Positions 62,763 to 64,000 of a stretch of 64,000 nt of DNA are shown in pieces. Under the pieces are notes generated by a model. That model was given only the letters and a program-made list of their open reading frames with translations. It ran no database searches and was not told the DNA's origin. The stretch is from positions 7,379,390-7,443,389 of the forward strand of contig NZ_CP063785.1 of assembly GCF_025860405.1 (NCBI RefSeq), written 5' to 3'. Every line of letters starts with the position of its first letter. Position 1 is the stretch's first letter. Both the position numbers and the translations under genes were made by a program. Source of the DNA: Tolypothrix sp. PCC 7712. GTDB taxonomy: Bacteria > Cyanobacteriota > Cyanobacteriia > Cyanobacteriales > Nostocaceae.

Positions 62763-63305
62763 CTATCCCGGAGAATTTACAATCACTAACTTGACACTAC
62801 CACTGCAATTACCACCTTTATCATCCCAATAACGACAGTTAGTAACTATATACATCATCCCAGATTTGATCCGAATATTAGTAAATTCAATCTCACCCCA
62901 AAATTTAGCAGACTGCATAGCCCGGCGAAAGGAACTTGCAAAATTTACAATATAGACATCCGGTAGCTGTTTATTCCAATAATCTGCCATAGTCCACGAC
63001 TGAAATGAATCCATCAGTCTTTCTTTCACAGATTTAGCTATGACATAATACATCATTTGGTTATAGCAAATATTGAATTCCACTGAATTAAAATGACCAG
63101 TATCATCGATATAACATGATTCTGGAATTGAAAATTCACATCGTCCGATTACACGTCCCCCATCCTGAGGATCGCCCTCTTTAATTACTTCAGCAGATTT
63201 AAGATACTGGCAATTAGCTTTATAAGGTTTGAGGACTTGTGTCAGTAAGATATCATCATTATTGATGTGGATGCTTTGTTGACTTGAATCTGGAAATTTT
63301 AACAT
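62763..63305 (-). CDS. FcoT-like thioesterase (ScoD/Rv0098 type)
   Basis: 180 residues, the same size as the FcoT family (Rv0098). Matching character: GRVIGRCEFSIPESCYIDDTGHFNSVEFNICYNQMMYYVIAKSVKERL, ADYWNKQLPDVYIVNFASSFRRAM, and KSGMMYIVTNCRYWDD. A hot-dog fold without the usual thioesterase catalytic motif is typical of the family. In isonitrile pathways this protein takes part in glycine addition to the enoyl-ACP and in release. An AGGGG site precedes the ATG. It lies between the dioxygenase and the ACP, as in Mycobacterium and Streptomyces clusters. Confidence 0.8.
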   Translation of the reverse strand: MLKFPDSSQQSIHINNDDILLTQVLKPYKANCQYLKSAEVIKEGDPQDGGRVIGRCEFSIPESCYIDDTGHFNSVEFNICYNQMMYYVIAKSVKERLMDSFQSWTMADYWNKQLPDVYIVNFASSFRRAMQSAKFWGEIEFTNIRIKSGMMYIVTNCRYWDDKGGNCSGSVKLVIVNSPG

Positions 63306-63485
63306 GATATTTTCCCCTGATTAAATGACTGTTTTGGTGGGCGTTGCTGATTGAGGATATGGATTTAATTCACGCGGAGACGCAGAGTCGCAGAGAGTAA
63401 GAGTTGAGAAGAGTTAATTTTTAAATTTCAAATTCAGCAACGCCTTTTGGTGAGATGTTTTAAACGCAGTGAGAATACAATTGCT

Positions 63486-64000
63486 CTATAACTGATAAAA
63501 TGGATAGCTATCGTGCAAGGTCAATCGAAATGTGACGGCTGGTTCGGAATTTGCAGCATAGTGAGCGCAATGAACTAAAGAGCGATTATCCCAAATCCGC
63601 ACATCCCCTAATTCAAATTCATGATGTTCGATGAATGGACATTGAAAAGTTTTGTCTAACTGACCGGAATGAGTTAACAACTTTTGGAGAATATTTATAT
63701 CTCGCGGTTTTCCTTCTAAATCATCTATGCGATAGGTAAAACCTTCGGTAACGTAGAGGATGGTTTCTCCTGTAACGGGATGAATAAAGGTTGTTGGATG
63801 CTTTGCGGGAGGTGTGACTCGTTCAATCTCGTCCAATATTTCCGAAATCGGACGATAAACATCTTGAGGACGAATTTTAAAAAAACGTCTGACACTGTGA
63901 TCACAACTCGACTGATTGGCGATCGCTTTCAGGTCATCTGGCAAACTCTGGTATACTTTAGACATATTGATAAAGTAAGTGCCACGCTCCTTACTAGGAA
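63486..64000 (-). CDS. TauD/ScoE-like Fe(II)/2-oxoglutarate dioxygenase, 5' end outside the window
   Basis: The frame is open from 63486 to the window edge. The apparent ATG at 63965 is internal, because upstream codons still read as family sequence (PSKERGTYFIN before MSKVYQSLPDDLKAI). Visible parts: FIHPVTGETILYVTEGF, IWDNRSLVHCAHYA carrying the distal iron His, and FRLTLHDSYPF with the Arg expected to bind 2-oxoglutarate. The HxD motif should lie just beyond base 64000. In ScoE/Rv0097 this enzyme converts a glycine-derived N-carboxymethyl amine on a fatty acid to the isonitrile. Confidence 0.8.
   Translation of the reverse strand, partial: PSKERGTYFINMSKVYQSLPDDLKAIANQSSCDHSVRRFFKIRPQDVYRPISEILDEIERVTPPAKHPTTFIHPVTGETILYVTEGFTYRIDDLEGKPRDINILQKLLTHSGQLDKTFQCPFIEHHEFELGDVRIWDNRSLVHCAHYAANSEPAVTFRLTLHDSYPFYQL

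Overview
The window comes from a cyanobacterium, most likely a filamentous heterocyst-former of the Nostoc/Calothrix/Fischerella type. This rests on frequent HIP1 octamers (GCGATCGC), cytochrome c6 next to a PetR/PetP-type pair, an ARTO-type terminal oxidase, GC-rich short repeats of the nostocalean kind and cyanobacterial IS families. No rRNA, tRNA or CRISPR array was recognised.

Layout. (1) 1-2000: end of a transposon (broken DDE transposase, broken serine resolvase, five-copy terminal repeat array) sitting in an IS630 transposase. (2) 2165-20373: leftward gene set built around an enediyne-type iterative polyketide synthase (KS-AT-ACP-KR-DH-PPTase) with the conserved warhead companions E3/DUF1702, UnbV, UnbU and an E10-type thioesterase. 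It also has a His-rich membrane protein, AraC regulator, HEAT-repeat protein, methyltransferase, P450, SnoaL-like protein and FAD monooxygenase. (3) 20970-23932: a small ribbon-helix-helix protein and two dead IS copies splitting the cluster. (4) 24208-32404: second half of the cluster, with a leftward operon (P450, several NTF2/SnoaL-like proteins, DUF4287-like, VOC, aldo/keto reductase) and a rightward pair (unknown protein, tandem SRPBCC protein that may be a CalC-like self-resistance factor). (5) 32410-36801: repeats, two small hypotheticals and a strawberry-notch-type gene cut off by an intact IS4-family element. That element is the likely parent of a 196-bp MITE inside the polyketide cluster. 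(6) 36956-50668: a metal/electron-transfer island with efeUOB, a CuA-less terminal oxidase operon, petR-petP and petJ. It is tied together by repeated TGACA/TGTCA operator-like sites, one of which drives a candidate small RNA. (7) 50715-64000: an NRPS cluster (docking-C-A-PCP-Cy-A(Ox)-PCP and docking-Cy-A-PCP-TE) preceded by a free ACP, an FcoT-like thioesterase and a TauD/ScoE-like dioxygenase that runs off the window. This combination is the hallmark of isonitrile lipopeptide pathways, here joined to thiazole/thiazoline-forming modules.

How it works together (inference). The PKS cassette would make a polyene that is converted to an enediyne-like warhead and decorated by the two P450s, methyltransferase, monooxygenase and NTF2-like enzymes. 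The SRPBCC and VOC proteins are protection candidates. The right-hand cluster would acylate an ornithine-like residue with isonitrile fatty acids and extend it with two cysteines cyclised to thiazole and thiazoline, giving a plausible metal-binding product. The middle island looks like copper/iron-responsive respiration and iron uptake under a PetR-type repressor.
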